A DNA stretch of 64,000 bases. It comes from Chromobacterium sp. IIBBL 290-4 (GTDB lineage Bacteria; Pseudomonadota; Gammaproteobacteria; Burkholderiales; Chromobacteriaceae). The DNA is taken from positions 2,108,001 to 2,172,000 of the forward strand of contig NZ_CP100128.1 in the NCBI RefSeq assembly GCF_024207115.1, given 5' to 3'. The notes under the pieces are model-generated. The model ran no database searches and was not told the DNA's origin. It saw only the letters and a list, made by a program, of their open reading frames with translations. The position numbers and the translations under genes were made by a program. Positions 20,201 through 29,370 of the stretch are shown here, in pieces. How positions within the stretch are numbered: position 1 is the stretch's first letter; each line of letters begins with the position of its first letter.

Positions 20201-23200
20201 TGGTGATCACCGGCGACAAGGGCATGACCATCAATATGGCCCAAGCCAGCGTGACCATAGCCGAAGGCGGCCAGGGCGACGACGTGATCATGAGCGGCGG
20301 CCGCAATGGCGTCTACATCAAGGGCGGCACCGGCAACGATATGTTGATCGGCGGCGCCGGCACCGATGTCATCATGGGGGGCAGCGGCCACAACACCATC
20401 ATAGGCGGGTCGGGCCAGGCCATCATCACCGCCGGACCGAGCGGCGACATCATTTACGGCGCGCAGGGCGATTCGGTGATCAACGCCGGAGGCGGCGCGG
20501 ACATGATTTACGGCGGCGCCGGCAATGATGTGATCAAGGTGGGCATGGGCAATGCCACCATTGATGGAGGCGGAGGCACTAATATCGCGCAGTTTCACGG
20601 CAGCTATGCCGACTACCGCATCATGCCGACCGAGGAGGGCGGCTACTGGGTGGCGGACAAGGTGCCGCACCGAGATGGCACGGTCTATCTGAAAAACATC
20701 CAGAAGCTGAATTTCAGCGACATCCAGGCGGTGGACCTGTCCCAGCCCAACCCGATGCCGGTGGCCGATACCTTGAGGGTGGACCAGGCGGGCAAGGCTT
20801 TCGATCATCGGCAGCCGCATCTGATCAGCGCCGCTCAACTGCTGGCCAACGACCAGCGATTGCGCTCGCAGGGGCCTTTGCGCATCGCTTCGGTCGGCAG
20901 CGCCCAGGGCGGAACGGTCAGTCTGACGGCTTCCGGCGATGTGCTGTTCACGCCGACGGCGGGCTATAGCGGCGTGATGGGCTTCAAATACGGCGTCGCC
21001 GACGCCGCCGGCCATGGCAGCTCGGTGGTGCAGGACCTGACCAGCGGCCAGACCGCTCCCATGCAGGCTACCGTCACCATGTTGACGCCCGAGCTGCCGG
21101 ACGATCCCTTGTTGGGCAAAGAGTGGTATCTGAACGACGCCGACATCTTGCCGGTCTGGAAAGATTATTCCGGCAAGGGCGTGCGCATCGCCCAGTTCGA
21201 GCCGGGCGGGGAGTTTGCGGTCGAGCCGGAGATTTTTGATTATCGCCACCCGGACTTGGCGCCGAATGTGGATCCTGCCTGGCTGCAGACCATGCAGTCG
21301 ACCGACGCGATGCCGAAGGCGACCTCCAACCACGCCACCATGGTGGCGGGGGTGATGGTGGCCGCCAAGAATGGTCAGGGCGGCGTAGGCGTTGCGTATG
21401 ACGCCACGCTGGCAGGCTATAACCTGGCGAACAGCGGCAGCGATCTGAGCGGCCTGGGTTATATGGTCAGTTATGACATCGCCAACCATAGCTGGGGATT
21501 CAAGAACGATTTCGCCTTGAGCAGCTATCAGGATGGCTCCATCGATACAGCGGCCTCGCTGGTGTCGAACGCTCAGTACGCGGCCGACAATGGCCGAGGC
21601 GGTTTGGGCACCATTATTGTCGCGGCAGGCGGCAACGCTCGCGCGACTGGCGGGAGCGCACAGGGGTCTCTGACCAATAACAACCGCTTCAGCATCGAGG
21701 TCGGGGCGATCAATGCCCAGGGCGACCTGTCTACCTTGCAGATCGGATCGGCTCCGTTCTCCAACCCCGGGGCGAGCTTGCTGGTGTCTGCGCCTGGCAG
21801 CAATGTCGCCAGCACCAGCCAGATGGTGATGACCGATCAGGGGTCGACCTTCGGCAATGCCTATAGCACCATGGAAGGCACCAGTTTCGCGACGCCGATT
21901 GTGTCCGGCGTAGTGGCGTTGATGTTGCAGGCCAATCCGCATTTGGGCTATCGGGACGTGCAGGAGATCCTCGCCTTGTCGGCCCGGCAGGTCAATGACG
22001 CGGCGACCAGTTGGGATCAGAATGCGGCATCCGGCTGGAATGGGGGCGGCATGCATGTAAGCCATGATTATGGCTTTGGCGAGGTGGATGCGCGCGCGGC
22101 GGTACGTCTGGCAGAAAGCTGGATGACGCAGCAGACCGGCGCCAACGAGGTGGTCTATAGCGCCGCCAGCGGACAGCTTAAGCTCGCCGCCAACGGCGGC
22201 GCGACAGTTCAGTCGGCGTTGGCGATGCAAGCTGGTTTGCAGATCGAGCATGTGGAAGTGGATCTGGATGCCGTGGTCGGGCGGCTGGGCGATGTCGTCG
22301 TGACGCTAGTGGCGCCCAATGGCACCCGGAGCATTTTGCTGAACCGCGAGGGCAAGGTGCCCGCCGGCCTCAAGGGCGCCGGCGACGCCGATGTCGGCAG
22401 CGCGCGCAGCGGCGTTTTCCGCTATACCTTCATGACCACCCACGACTGGGGAGAGTTGTCGACTGGCAATTGGACGCTGCAGGTCAGCGATGCCAATGGC
22501 GGGCAACCGGTGACGCTCAATCATTGGGCGCTGCGTCTGTATGGCCAGGCGGCGACCGCGGATCATACTTTCTATTACACGGACGAGTATAAGGCGCAGG
22601 TACAGGCCAATAGCCAAAGGGCGGTTTTGAATGCGGCGGTGTCTGCTGCCGGCGGTGGCCGCAACACCATAGACGCGGCTGCCATCAGCGGCGATGTGAG
22701 CATCAATCTGCGGACTGGCGAGGCTAACCTGGCCGGTACGGCATTGACGATACAAAGTCCTGGCGCTATTCAGAACCTGGTTTCAGGCGATGGCAATGAC
22801 ACATTGGTCGCCGGGGACGCCGATGCGCTGTTGGATGGAGGCCGAGGCAGGAATACCTTGGTGGGCGGCGCGGGCAAGGACTTGTTCGTCGTCCATCGCC
22901 GTGAACAGGGCCTGGATACCATCGCCAGCTTCCGTCCCGGCAGCGGGGAGCTGATCGATCTGGTGGGTTTCGCCGGCAAACGCTTCCAGGATCTGGTTTT
23001 GACGCAGCAGGGCAATGATGTGTCGATCGACTTGGGCGCGGGGCAGCGCATCCTCGTGCAAAACGTGCAGGCCGGCAGCCTGCATGCCGCGGATTTCGTT
23101 TTTCAGGACAGTTTGACCGTTCCGGCTTCCTACACCCAAAGCGGGGCATCGCCTTCACAGCCGTTGCCAGCGGGAAGCAGTACGATCGCATTGAAGGGCG

Positions 23201-26200
23201 GCGCCGGCGGCATTTCCTTGTCCACGTCGGCTACTGGCCAGATGGTGGCTTCGCTCGCGGGCACAGTCTATAGCCATGACGCTGCCACTTCCGATGTGTT
23301 CGAGGTGGAAAAGCAGGATGGCGCCAGCGATCTCTCCAATGCGGTGCGCGGCTTCAAGCACGGCATAGACAAGATAGATCTGCGACCGCTCGGCATCGGC
23401 AATTTCGCAGATCTCGACATCGCGCTCAGCCAGAGGATGGTGATCAACGGCCTGGCTCAAGTCCACGGCACCATGATCGGCAGCAAGGCTTTGGGCAGCA
23501 ACGGCAAGCCGTTGAATCTGGTGTATCTGGACACGATAGATCCTGCCCAGCTTAGCGCCGACGATTTCATATTCTCCCCGTCCAAGCCCGGCCAGGCTGG
23601 CACGGTAGACCAGCCGGTGGCATCGGCGGGCGCGGTCGCCGGCAGCGGCGTCCAGACGGTGACGCCGAGCAGAGTCGACGCGACGACTGTCGTGGGCACC
23701 TCTCAGGGCATAGTCAGGACCGCCGATGAGCATGGTCGTCCACAGATCCAGTCCGCGATTGATATGGCCTTGCCTGAGGATGTCGACAGTCTGCGCTTGA
23801 CCGGTTCGGCCAATATCATCGGCATGGCGAACCACCATGGCGATACCTTGACGGCCAATGAGGGCAACGATGTGCTGATCGGCGGCGATGGCGACGACGT
23901 GCTGGTCGCCGGCAAAGGCCATGATCGTTTGATTGGCGGAGGCGGCCGCAATACCTATGTGGTGTCGCTCAACGGCGGCCATGTCCAGGTCGAGGCCAAT
24001 GCGGGGCGGCTGGACACGCTTTCGATGCAAGGCGTGCAGGCCGATATGGTGCAGATGGCGCGGCAGGGCAAGGATCTGCTTCTTTCTGTGCGTGATGCTC
24101 AAGGGCAGTTTGCCGAAGTCGTGTTGCAAGGCCAGGGAGATGGTCGAGGGGTAGGCAGCGTCGTCTTGGCCGACCGCACCTTGTCCGCCGCGGCGCTGGA
24201 CAATCTGTTGGCCAATGGCAAGGTGCAGGCCAGCCAGTCTGCGTTGACTTCCACGGCCAAGGCCGGCGAAACATGGAGGTTCGCCTTGCCTGACGGGCTT
24301 TTCAGCGCTGCCGCCGGCGGCGACGCGCTTCATTACCGGGCAACTTTGGCCAATGGCGATCCCTTGCCGGATTGGCTGAGGTTTGATCCGCGGACCGGGC
24401 AATTGACCGGCACGCCGACCAATCAGACGACAGGAGCGGTAGCCTTGCAGCTGACGGCCATCGATATGGCCGGCAAATCCGCCGTTTCGACGCTGACCGT
24501 GCAGGTGCAGCCGGACTATCAGGCTCCTGCGGTTGGCTTGTCCCTGCCGGCCCAGTTCGCCGCGCCGGAAAAGACCTGGCAATTCGCGCTGCCGGACGGG
24601 TTGTTCCGCGAAAACGTGCCGGGCGATGCGTTGGCAATCAAGGCGACGCTGGCCGATGGCAATCCTCTGCCGTCCTGGCTTTCCTTTGACGAGAAGCGGG
24701 GCGTCTTGTCTGGGCAGCCCGTTAACCAGGCGGCTGGCGATCTGGCCATCAAGCTGACGGCAACCGATATGGGCGGCTTGTCCGCCAGTACCGTGCTGCC
24801 GCTGCATGTCCAGCCGGCAGGCGGGGCGCCGCAGCTGGCGCATGGCGTGCCGGATCAAACGATCCAGGCCGGACAGCCTTGGCAATTCACCTTGCCGGCT
24901 GATGCCTTCAAGGAGAACGTCGCCGGGGATGCATTGCATTACAGCATAGGCATGGCAAACGGGGGGGCATTGCCCGACTGGCTGCATGTGGATGTCCAGT
25001 CCGGCCGATTGAGCGGTACGCCTCTCAATGCGCAGGCGGGAACGCTGGCTTTGTCGGTGACCGCGACAGATCAAGCGGGACTGAGCAGCCAGACCACAGT
25101 CAATCTGCAGGTGGCGCCGATCTACCAGGCTCCGACCGTGTCCCAGGCATTGCCGGCCCAGGCGCTGACATCCGGAAGCGCATGGTCGTGGACCATGCCG
25201 GCGGGGCTTTTCCAGGAGTCGGTTTCCGGCGATGCCCTGCGCTACAGCGTGACCATGGCCAATGGCGACTCATTGCCAGCCTGGCTGAGCTTCGATCCAG
25301 TGAACGGAGTGCTAGCCGGCATGCCGACCAATCAGACGATCGGGACCATGGCCTTGCAGCTTGTCGCAACCGATATGGGCGGACTGTCTGCCCGTACGCC
25401 GTTGAGCCTGAATGTCTCGCCGCGCTATCAGGCGCCGGACGTGATGCATCCCTTGCCGGACCAGATCTTGTCCGCGGGTACGGCTTGGCAGTTCGCGCTG
25501 CCAGACGATCTGTTCCATGAAACGGTGCTAGGCGACGCCTTGTCGGTACGGGTGACCCTGGACAACGGCGACCCGTTGCCTGCCTGGGTCCAGTTTGACC
25601 CGGTCGGCAAGACGCTGAGCGGACTGCCGACCGATCAGACGACGGGTGCGCTGAAGCTGAAAGTCACTGCTTCCGATCAGGGCGGCTTGAGCAATAGCGC
25701 AGCCATGAGCGTAACAGTGAAGCCGGTGTACCAGGCACCGAAGGCCAGCAAGGCATTCGATGTCCAGGATGTCGTTGTCGGCAAATCGTGGTCGTATGCT
25801 CTGGCGGGCCAAGTCTTTAGTTCGGCAGTCGTTGGCGATGTGTTGAGCTACAGCGTGGCGATGCGCGATGGCAGCGCCTTGCCTGGCTGGCTGAAGCTCG
25901 ATCCGGTAACTGGCGTGTTGAGTGGTTTGCCGGCGGGGAATAACAATGCTTCGCTGGATATGGTTGTCACCGCGAGCGATATGGGGGGATTGAAGAGCGC
26001 TATGTCGCTTAGCCTGACATTGCGCGGCGATAGTTCTCAGCAGGACGCGGATAATCAGCCTCAGGATCAGAGTTTGCAGGTTGGCACGCCATGGTCCTAT
26101 ACACTTCCTGCCGGGATGATCAAGGGCAGTTGGTCGGATAGATACAATATCGCGATGGCTGATGGCAGTTCCCTGCCTGCGTGGCTGACATATGATTCCT

Positions 26201-29040
26201 TCAACGGCGCCTTATATGGCACGCCGCCCGCGCAGACATCCGCGCCGCTGACGCTGAAAATTACGGCGGCCGGCGGCGCGGAGAGCAAAGACCTGCATCT
26301 GCAAGTTGGGCCTGCGCAGCAGCCCGCGGCTGGCAATGTGGTGTTACCGTTGCAGCATCTGCGTGCGGGCACCCGCTGGTCGTATATGGTGCCTCCCGGA
26401 CTATTGTCGCAGGACCGTTTTGCCAGTTATTCCGCAACCTTGTTGGATGGTTCGCCGCTGCCGGCCTGGTTGCAGCTTTCTACTTGGACTGGTGTCATCA
26501 GCGGAACCCCGACGGATCTGACGACCGGGAACGTGGCAATCAAGATCAGCACAGGAGGAATGTGGGGCGTGCCTCTCAAGAGCACCGAGTTGGATCTTCA
26601 GATTCGCCCGGTCTACCATGCGCCGACTGCGTCAACTCAAGCTGGCGCGCAAGGCATGATTGCCAATCAACCGTGGCAGTTTAATGCCGCGGGCCTGTTT
26701 GCAGAGGATATCCCCGGGGATAGTCTGACTTACAAGGCAAGCTTGGCCAATGGGCAAGCGCTGCCGGCCTGGCTGACGCTGGACCCAGTGTCCGGCAAAC
26801 TGTCGGGAACGCCCGATGTTCAGGCGGTAGGCGACTTGTCTATCCAGTTGACGGCAACCGATCTAGGGGGGCTGGCCGCCGCGACGACCTTGAACTTGCA
26901 TGTGTGCCCGCACGGACAGGCGCCGGTGCTGGGCAAGCCGCTTGGTCAGCAAACCTTCAAGGCAGGGACCATTGGCAGTTATGCGCTGCCGGCTGATCTG
27001 TTCAGCGAGCCGGTTGTCGGCGATACCCTGCGCTACACCGTGACGCTGGAAAATGGCAACCCCCTGCCGGACTGGCTGAGCTTCGCGCCGGAAACCGGTT
27101 TGCTGCGCGCGAGTCCGGGCAATGGCAACGCTGGCACGTTCAATCTCAAAGTGACCGCCACCGATTTGGCCGGACTGTCGACCAGCACGGCGCTTCCTGT
27201 GGCAGTGTTGTCCTCCTACGCGGTGCCCAGAGTCAATTACGGGAGGCATGTCATGCTGGCTCCCGGGGCCGCCTGGTCGTATACATTGCCATCCGGCATG
27301 TTCAGCTCGGGCGTGGACGGGGATACCCTGAGTTATGGCGTGACCTTGAGCAATGGCGATCAGATACCGGCATGGCTGCATTTCGATCCGGGCCACTTGG
27401 CGCTGAGCGGCACGCCGGCTGCGGGAAGCAGCGGGGTTCTCGGCCTGAAAGTGACGGCAACCGATATGGGAGGATTGGCGGCTGACTCCTCTCTTGATCT
27501 GGTGTTCCAGCCGCATATCGCGACGCCGGATGCGGGCGGCAATCTGCCCAAGGGGAATGATGGCGTGTTCCTGGTCGATTCGTTCCAGTCGGCCTCCGGT
27601 GGGGATGAGGACAGGACCGCGGTTGTGAATGGATCATTCGACAATCTTGTCCTGGGCAATGGCAACAACACCGTGTTTATCGGCGGAGCGATGGGCAAGT
27701 TGACATTGGGGAACGGCAACAACATGGTGGTCGCCCAGCAAGGCAGCAATACCATCAAACTTGGCAACGGTCGCAATACGATCACGACTGACAGCGCGGC
27801 TTCCAGCGTGACGCTGTTGCTGGGTGATGGCGACAATGCCGTTTCTATGGCCGGGTTTTACAATACGGTCAATCTCGGGAAGGGCAATAACACGCTGGAT
27901 TACATCACAGGGGGAGGTTCGCTGAATTTCAATACCTCGGCGACCGCAGACCATCTGTGGTTCAAGCGCGTGGGGCAGAATCTTGAGATTGATGTGGTGG
28001 GTTCTGCTGAACAGGTGACCTTGCTGCATTGGTTCGATCCGGGTCGTTCTGGCGTATCGATCCGATCCGGCGATAACAGGTCTCTGGGCTTTAATAGTGT
28101 CGACAAGCTGGTCCAGGCGATGGCGGCGCTTGCGCCTCTGCCGGCTACGGCGACCAGTCTGCCAGTGGATTACCTGAAGACACTAGCGCCGACACTTGCA
28201 TCCAGTTGGGGGGGCGAGGTGGTTCAAGGGAGTATCGGAGCGAGCACGGACAAGCCGCTGACGCCGCCGGGCGGAGTGGATCTGACCGTTACCGGCAAGC
28301 CGCTGACGCCGCCGGGCGGAGTGGATCTGACCGTTACCGGCAAGCCGCTGACGCCGCCGGGCGGAGTGGATCTGACCGTTACCGGCAAGCCGCTGACGCC
28401 GCCGGGAGGTGTTGACCTGACCGTTACCGGCAAGCCGCTGACGCCGCCGGGAGGTGTTGACCTGACCGTTACCGGCAAGCCGCTGACGCCGCCGGGAGGT
28501 GTTGACCTGACCGTTACCGGCAAGCCGCTGACGCCGCCGGGAGGTGTGGATCTGACCGTTACCGGCAAGCCGCTGACGCCGCCGGGAGGTGTTGACCTGA
28601 CCGTTACCGGCAAGCCGCTGACGCCGCCGGGCGGAGTGGATCTGACCGTTACCGGCAAGCCGCTGACGCCGCCGGGCGGAGTGGATCTGACCGTTGTCGG
28701 CAAGCCGCTGACGCCGCCGGGAGGTGTGGATCTGACCGTTACCGGCAAGCCGCTGACGCCGCCGGGTGGAGTGGATCTGACTGTTACCGGCAAGTCGCTG
28801 ACGCCGCCGGGAGGTGTGGATCTGACCGTTGCCGGCAAGCCGCTGACATCGCATTGGTTTGGTCCGAGTGACTCCGGAGTATCGATCCGCTCTGGCGACA
28901 GCAAACCCTTAAGCTTTAACGGCACTGACAAGCTGGTTCAGGGCATGGCTTCATTCGTGCCTCCGCCGGCTGCGGCAAGCAGTCTATTGCCGGATTACCA
29001 AAAGGCGTCGGCGCCGACACTTGCATCAAGCCGGGGATAA
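17236..29040 (+). CDS. Giant multidomain RTX protein with lipase-like and subtilase domains
   Basis: 3934 residues. Order: class-3-lipase-like domain with G144-D-S146-K-G148; LysM (about 540-587); EF-hand-like Asp repeats (about 797-845); RTX nonapeptides (about 934-1117); cadherin-like segment (about 1197-1263); S8 subtilase (about 1285-1629) with H1366, N1467 and S1550 but Glu1322 where Asp is expected; proprotein-convertase P domain (about 1652-1770); two more RTX blocks (about 1850 and 2205); eleven dystroglycan-type cadherin-like repeats (about 2337-3426); Gly-Asn repeats; then 13 copies of a 15-residue repeat between two related terminal modules. No signal peptide, so it is exported by the adjacent type I system. 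Calcium-folded surface or secreted enzyme-adhesin is likely. Confidence 0.92.
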   Translation: MSTRIDFLADRSALLCAAYTAMDQTYGKTAAGYQLQGIDNSGNGKKLPWDVPPGWVITRSVEDPGQGGKVVIYRNEASNQVMAVAMGTNGNSDLAGWHSNFQDFGMSQWHSQYKDASGKTLKDNVYEALNKELEIPGAQLVCVGDSKGGAIAQFICADIVRERTDNKEKYPNLAGVSNENMAVIANSAPGSEAELSSAYGHLDPQLFAGISSYYTAARMQDGSATEIVSQTGGAYLANAGDKLHYFDQGVGKDRDRIDQNSNRWAYLHRLAYSGVDSMEALRGDFSKLSEGPRETKNINEMVLLGGWFSSLGQGDSVTTPEAAARIGSSLVCGLVTSPIAAVKGAFEGHFGWQSVIGLAMLPLWATGYGEVMAEACGVSVVASNGAKFFGDPKLVTSNTDLATYTKMVGAPSDAPAGSQRYFGMTSTGGRYVVDLDNHGSGQIFCEENQERSHLEIQPGRVDISRFDAKTGEALSDGVFQCTPSGATMTHFSPQGPNAPVKLSSVDVMSWNATPLPWEQTQILDGNAANAAGHAPLNANQFAVDATHHDWASISAATGVSVNDLVAANPGSNIVSQLPAGQIINLPAADNHLAPSIVIRPDPQPQSRTQSEGEAVDLTRQGFIDHTATLSIGFGNGMLNHTDLVSTTAASMASACIRPGEVQNDNNDFTNNAIAKAILAPASMDAWASLNAATIGSQSANCMNQVYIDPLVLDLSGKGIGLTSFQSNPVLFDIDHSGTLKRTGWTDGQTGFLVVANADGKVTDISQMFSQYFGGQAGSNGGVGTAPYANGFAALAAQDSNKDSVIDANDAIWSSLRVWVDANHDGKVGSGEMKSMADLGISRIDLHAQQTHQVIGGNVVTGTATFVMQGQTHVAADVNLVSDPTGNTFESGQSGTTIHSSSMGPNGKREVKTYQDADSANVTLDAAKLGVDNLYAGSGNDTLIAAPGGSWLVGGGGSNVYQGGAGNDVFVVSAKDDPANIHGGGGTDMLVITGDKGMTINMAQASVTIAEGGQGDDVIMSGGRNGVYIKGGTGNDMLIGGAGTDVIMGGSGHNTIIGGSGQAIITAGPSGDIIYGAQGDSVINAGGGADMIYGGAGNDVIKVGMGNATIDGGGGTNIAQFHGSYADYRIMPTEEGGYWVADKVPHRDGTVYLKNIQKLNFSDIQAVDLSQPNPMPVADTLRVDQAGKAFDHRQPHLISAAQLLANDQRLRSQGPLRIASVGSAQGGTVSLTASGDVLFTPTAGYSGVMGFKYGVADAAGHGSSVVQDLTSGQTAPMQATVTMLTPELPDDPLLGKEWYLNDADILPVWKDYSGKGVRIAQFEPGGEFAVEPEIFDYRHPDLAPNVDPAWLQTMQSTDAMPKATSNHATMVAGVMVAAKNGQGGVGVAYDATLAGYNLANSGSDLSGLGYMVSYDIANHSWGFKNDFALSSYQDGSIDTAASLVSNAQYAADNGRGGLGTIIVAAGGNARATGGSAQGSLTNNNRFSIEVGAINAQGDLSTLQIGSAPFSNPGASLLVSAPGSNVASTSQMVMTDQGSTFGNAYSTMEGTSFATPIVSGVVALMLQANPHLGYRDVQEILALSARQVNDAATSWDQNAASGWNGGGMHVSHDYGFGEVDARAAVRLAESWMTQQTGANEVVYSAASGQLKLAANGGATVQSALAMQAGLQIEHVEVDLDAVVGRLGDVVVTLVAPNGTRSILLNREGKVPAGLKGAGDADVGSARSGVFRYTFMTTHDWGELSTGNWTLQVSDANGGQPVTLNHWALRLYGQAATADHTFYYTDEYKAQVQANSQRAVLNAAVSAAGGGRNTIDAAAISGDVSINLRTGEANLAGTALTIQSPGAIQNLVSGDGNDTLVAGDADALLDGGRGRNTLVGGAGKDLFVVHRREQGLDTIASFRPGSGELIDLVGFAGKRFQDLVLTQQGNDVSIDLGAGQRILVQNVQAGSLHAADFVFQDSLTVPASYTQSGASPSQPLPAGSSTIALKGGAGGISLSTSATGQMVASLAGTVYSHDAATSDVFEVEKQDGASDLSNAVRGFKHGIDKIDLRPLGIGNFADLDIALSQRMVINGLAQVHGTMIGSKALGSNGKPLNLVYLDTIDPAQLSADDFIFSPSKPGQAGTVDQPVASAGAVAGSGVQTVTPSRVDATTVVGTSQGIVRTADEHGRPQIQSAIDMALPEDVDSLRLTGSANIIGMANHHGDTLTANEGNDVLIGGDGDDVLVAGKGHDRLIGGGGRNTYVVSLNGGHVQVEANAGRLDTLSMQGVQADMVQMARQGKDLLLSVRDAQGQFAEVVLQGQGDGRGVGSVVLADRTLSAAALDNLLANGKVQASQSALTSTAKAGETWRFALPDGLFSAAAGGDALHYRATLANGDPLPDWLRFDPRTGQLTGTPTNQTTGAVALQLTAIDMAGKSAVSTLTVQVQPDYQAPAVGLSLPAQFAAPEKTWQFALPDGLFRENVPGDALAIKATLADGNPLPSWLSFDEKRGVLSGQPVNQAAGDLAIKLTATDMGGLSASTVLPLHVQPAGGAPQLAHGVPDQTIQAGQPWQFTLPADAFKENVAGDALHYSIGMANGGALPDWLHVDVQSGRLSGTPLNAQAGTLALSVTATDQAGLSSQTTVNLQVAPIYQAPTVSQALPAQALTSGSAWSWTMPAGLFQESVSGDALRYSVTMANGDSLPAWLSFDPVNGVLAGMPTNQTIGTMALQLVATDMGGLSARTPLSLNVSPRYQAPDVMHPLPDQILSAGTAWQFALPDDLFHETVLGDALSVRVTLDNGDPLPAWVQFDPVGKTLSGLPTDQTTGALKLKVTASDQGGLSNSAAMSVTVKPVYQAPKASKAFDVQDVVVGKSWSYALAGQVFSSAVVGDVLSYSVAMRDGSALPGWLKLDPVTGVLSGLPAGNNNASLDMVVTASDMGGLKSAMSLSLTLRGDSSQQDADNQPQDQSLQVGTPWSYTLPAGMIKGSWSDRYNIAMADGSSLPAWLTYDSFNGALYGTPPAQTSAPLTLKITAAGGAESKDLHLQVGPAQQPAAGNVVLPLQHLRAGTRWSYMVPPGLLSQDRFASYSATLLDGSPLPAWLQLSTWTGVISGTPTDLTTGNVAIKISTGGMWGVPLKSTELDLQIRPVYHAPTASTQAGAQGMIANQPWQFNAAGLFAEDIPGDSLTYKASLANGQALPAWLTLDPVSGKLSGTPDVQAVGDLSIQLTATDLGGLAAATTLNLHVCPHGQAPVLGKPLGQQTFKAGTIGSYALPADLFSEPVVGDTLRYTVTLENGNPLPDWLSFAPETGLLRASPGNGNAGTFNLKVTATDLAGLSTSTALPVAVLSSYAVPRVNYGRHVMLAPGAAWSYTLPSGMFSSGVDGDTLSYGVTLSNGDQIPAWLHFDPGHLALSGTPAAGSSGVLGLKVTATDMGGLAADSSLDLVFQPHIATPDAGGNLPKGNDGVFLVDSFQSASGGDEDRTAVVNGSFDNLVLGNGNNTVFIGGAMGKLTLGNGNNMVVAQQGSNTIKLGNGRNTITTDSAASSVTLLLGDGDNAVSMAGFYNTVNLGKGNNTLDYITGGGSLNFNTSATADHLWFKRVGQNLEIDVVGSAEQVTLLHWFDPGRSGVSIRSGDNRSLGFNSVDKLVQAMAALAPLPATATSLPVDYLKTLAPTLASSWGGEVVQGSIGASTDKPLTPPGGVDLTVTGKPLTPPGGVDLTVTGKPLTPPGGVDLTVTGKPLTPPGGVDLTVTGKPLTPPGGVDLTVTGKPLTPPGGVDLTVTGKPLTPPGGVDLTVTGKPLTPPGGVDLTVTGKPLTPPGGVDLTVTGKPLTPPGGVDLTVVGKPLTPPGGVDLTVTGKPLTPPGGVDLTVTGKSLTPPGGVDLTVAGKPLTSHWFGPSDSGVSIRSGDSKPLSFNGTDKLVQGMASFVPPPAAASSLLPDYQKASAPTLASSRG
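28252..28836 (+). repeat. Thirteen tandem 45-bp repeats
   Basis: Each unit encodes KPLTPPGGVDLTVTG. Units start every 45 bp from 28252 to 28792, and a partial unit (KPLT) follows. Only units 10 and 13 differ in the penultimate residue (V and A), and unit 13 starts KS. Silent variants fall into blocks: gga-gtg-gat in units 1-3, 9, 10 and 12; ggt-gtt-gac in 4-6 and 8; ggt-gtg-gat in 7, 11 and 13. The near identity implies recent expansion, so copy number may vary between strains. Confidence 0.98.
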
Positions 29041-29061
29041 ATGTTGTTGTTTGAGTAAAAT

Positions 29062-29096
29062 AAACGCCCATGTATAGACATGGGCGTTTTTATTTT
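29062..29096 (+). terminator. Terminator of the RTX gene
   Basis: A perfect 12-bp stem (29062-29073 with 29078-29089), loop of four, followed by a T-rich run, 21 bp after the stop codon of the giant RTX gene. Confidence 0.9.
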
Positions 29097-29133
29097 GAAC
29101 TTACACCGCCTACGTCAACTTGAGCATGCCTGC

Positions 29134-29310
29134 AAGTTTGTCTGGCCGACGCCGCATTTCAGCCTGCTGCTGCCGGAGGCGAGGTCCGTCAATCCGCTGA
29201 CGCAGTCCAATTGGGAAAAGGTCGGCGTCCGGCCTGATGTCGAGATCGGCGCGGACGCGGCCCTGGCCAAGGCGCATCAGCTCGCGCGCCAAGCGGGCGG
29301 GGGCGTTTAG
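29134..29310 (+). pseudogene. C-terminal remnant of an S41 family peptidase
   Basis: The 55-60 residues contain VNPLTQSNWEKVGVRPDVEI and then an Ala-rich helix ADAALAKAHQLA. This is the typical tail of S41 (tail-specific/IRBP-like) proteases, which reads NP-T-TNWEG-GV-PD. The protease core and any start codon are missing; upstream in frame lies only the RTX terminator. The gene was probably cut when the RTX locus was inserted or rearranged. Confidence 0.6.
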
Positions 29311-29370
29311 GGCGCCGCTCTGCCCTTATCCTCACCAGGCGCAAGGCCTGGAGGCGTGCCTGCCTCCGGC

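Noticed and set aside
19168..22251. Open frame of 1027 codons on the minus strand inside the RTX gene
   Set aside because: It is the antisense shadow of GC-rich repeats; its translation is Arg/His/Gln-rich and matches no family. The same holds for the long minus frame at 23155-25074.
28252..28836. CRISPR-like array
   Set aside because: The 45-bp units are contiguous with no spacers and stay in frame within the RTX protein, so they are a coding tandem repeat.
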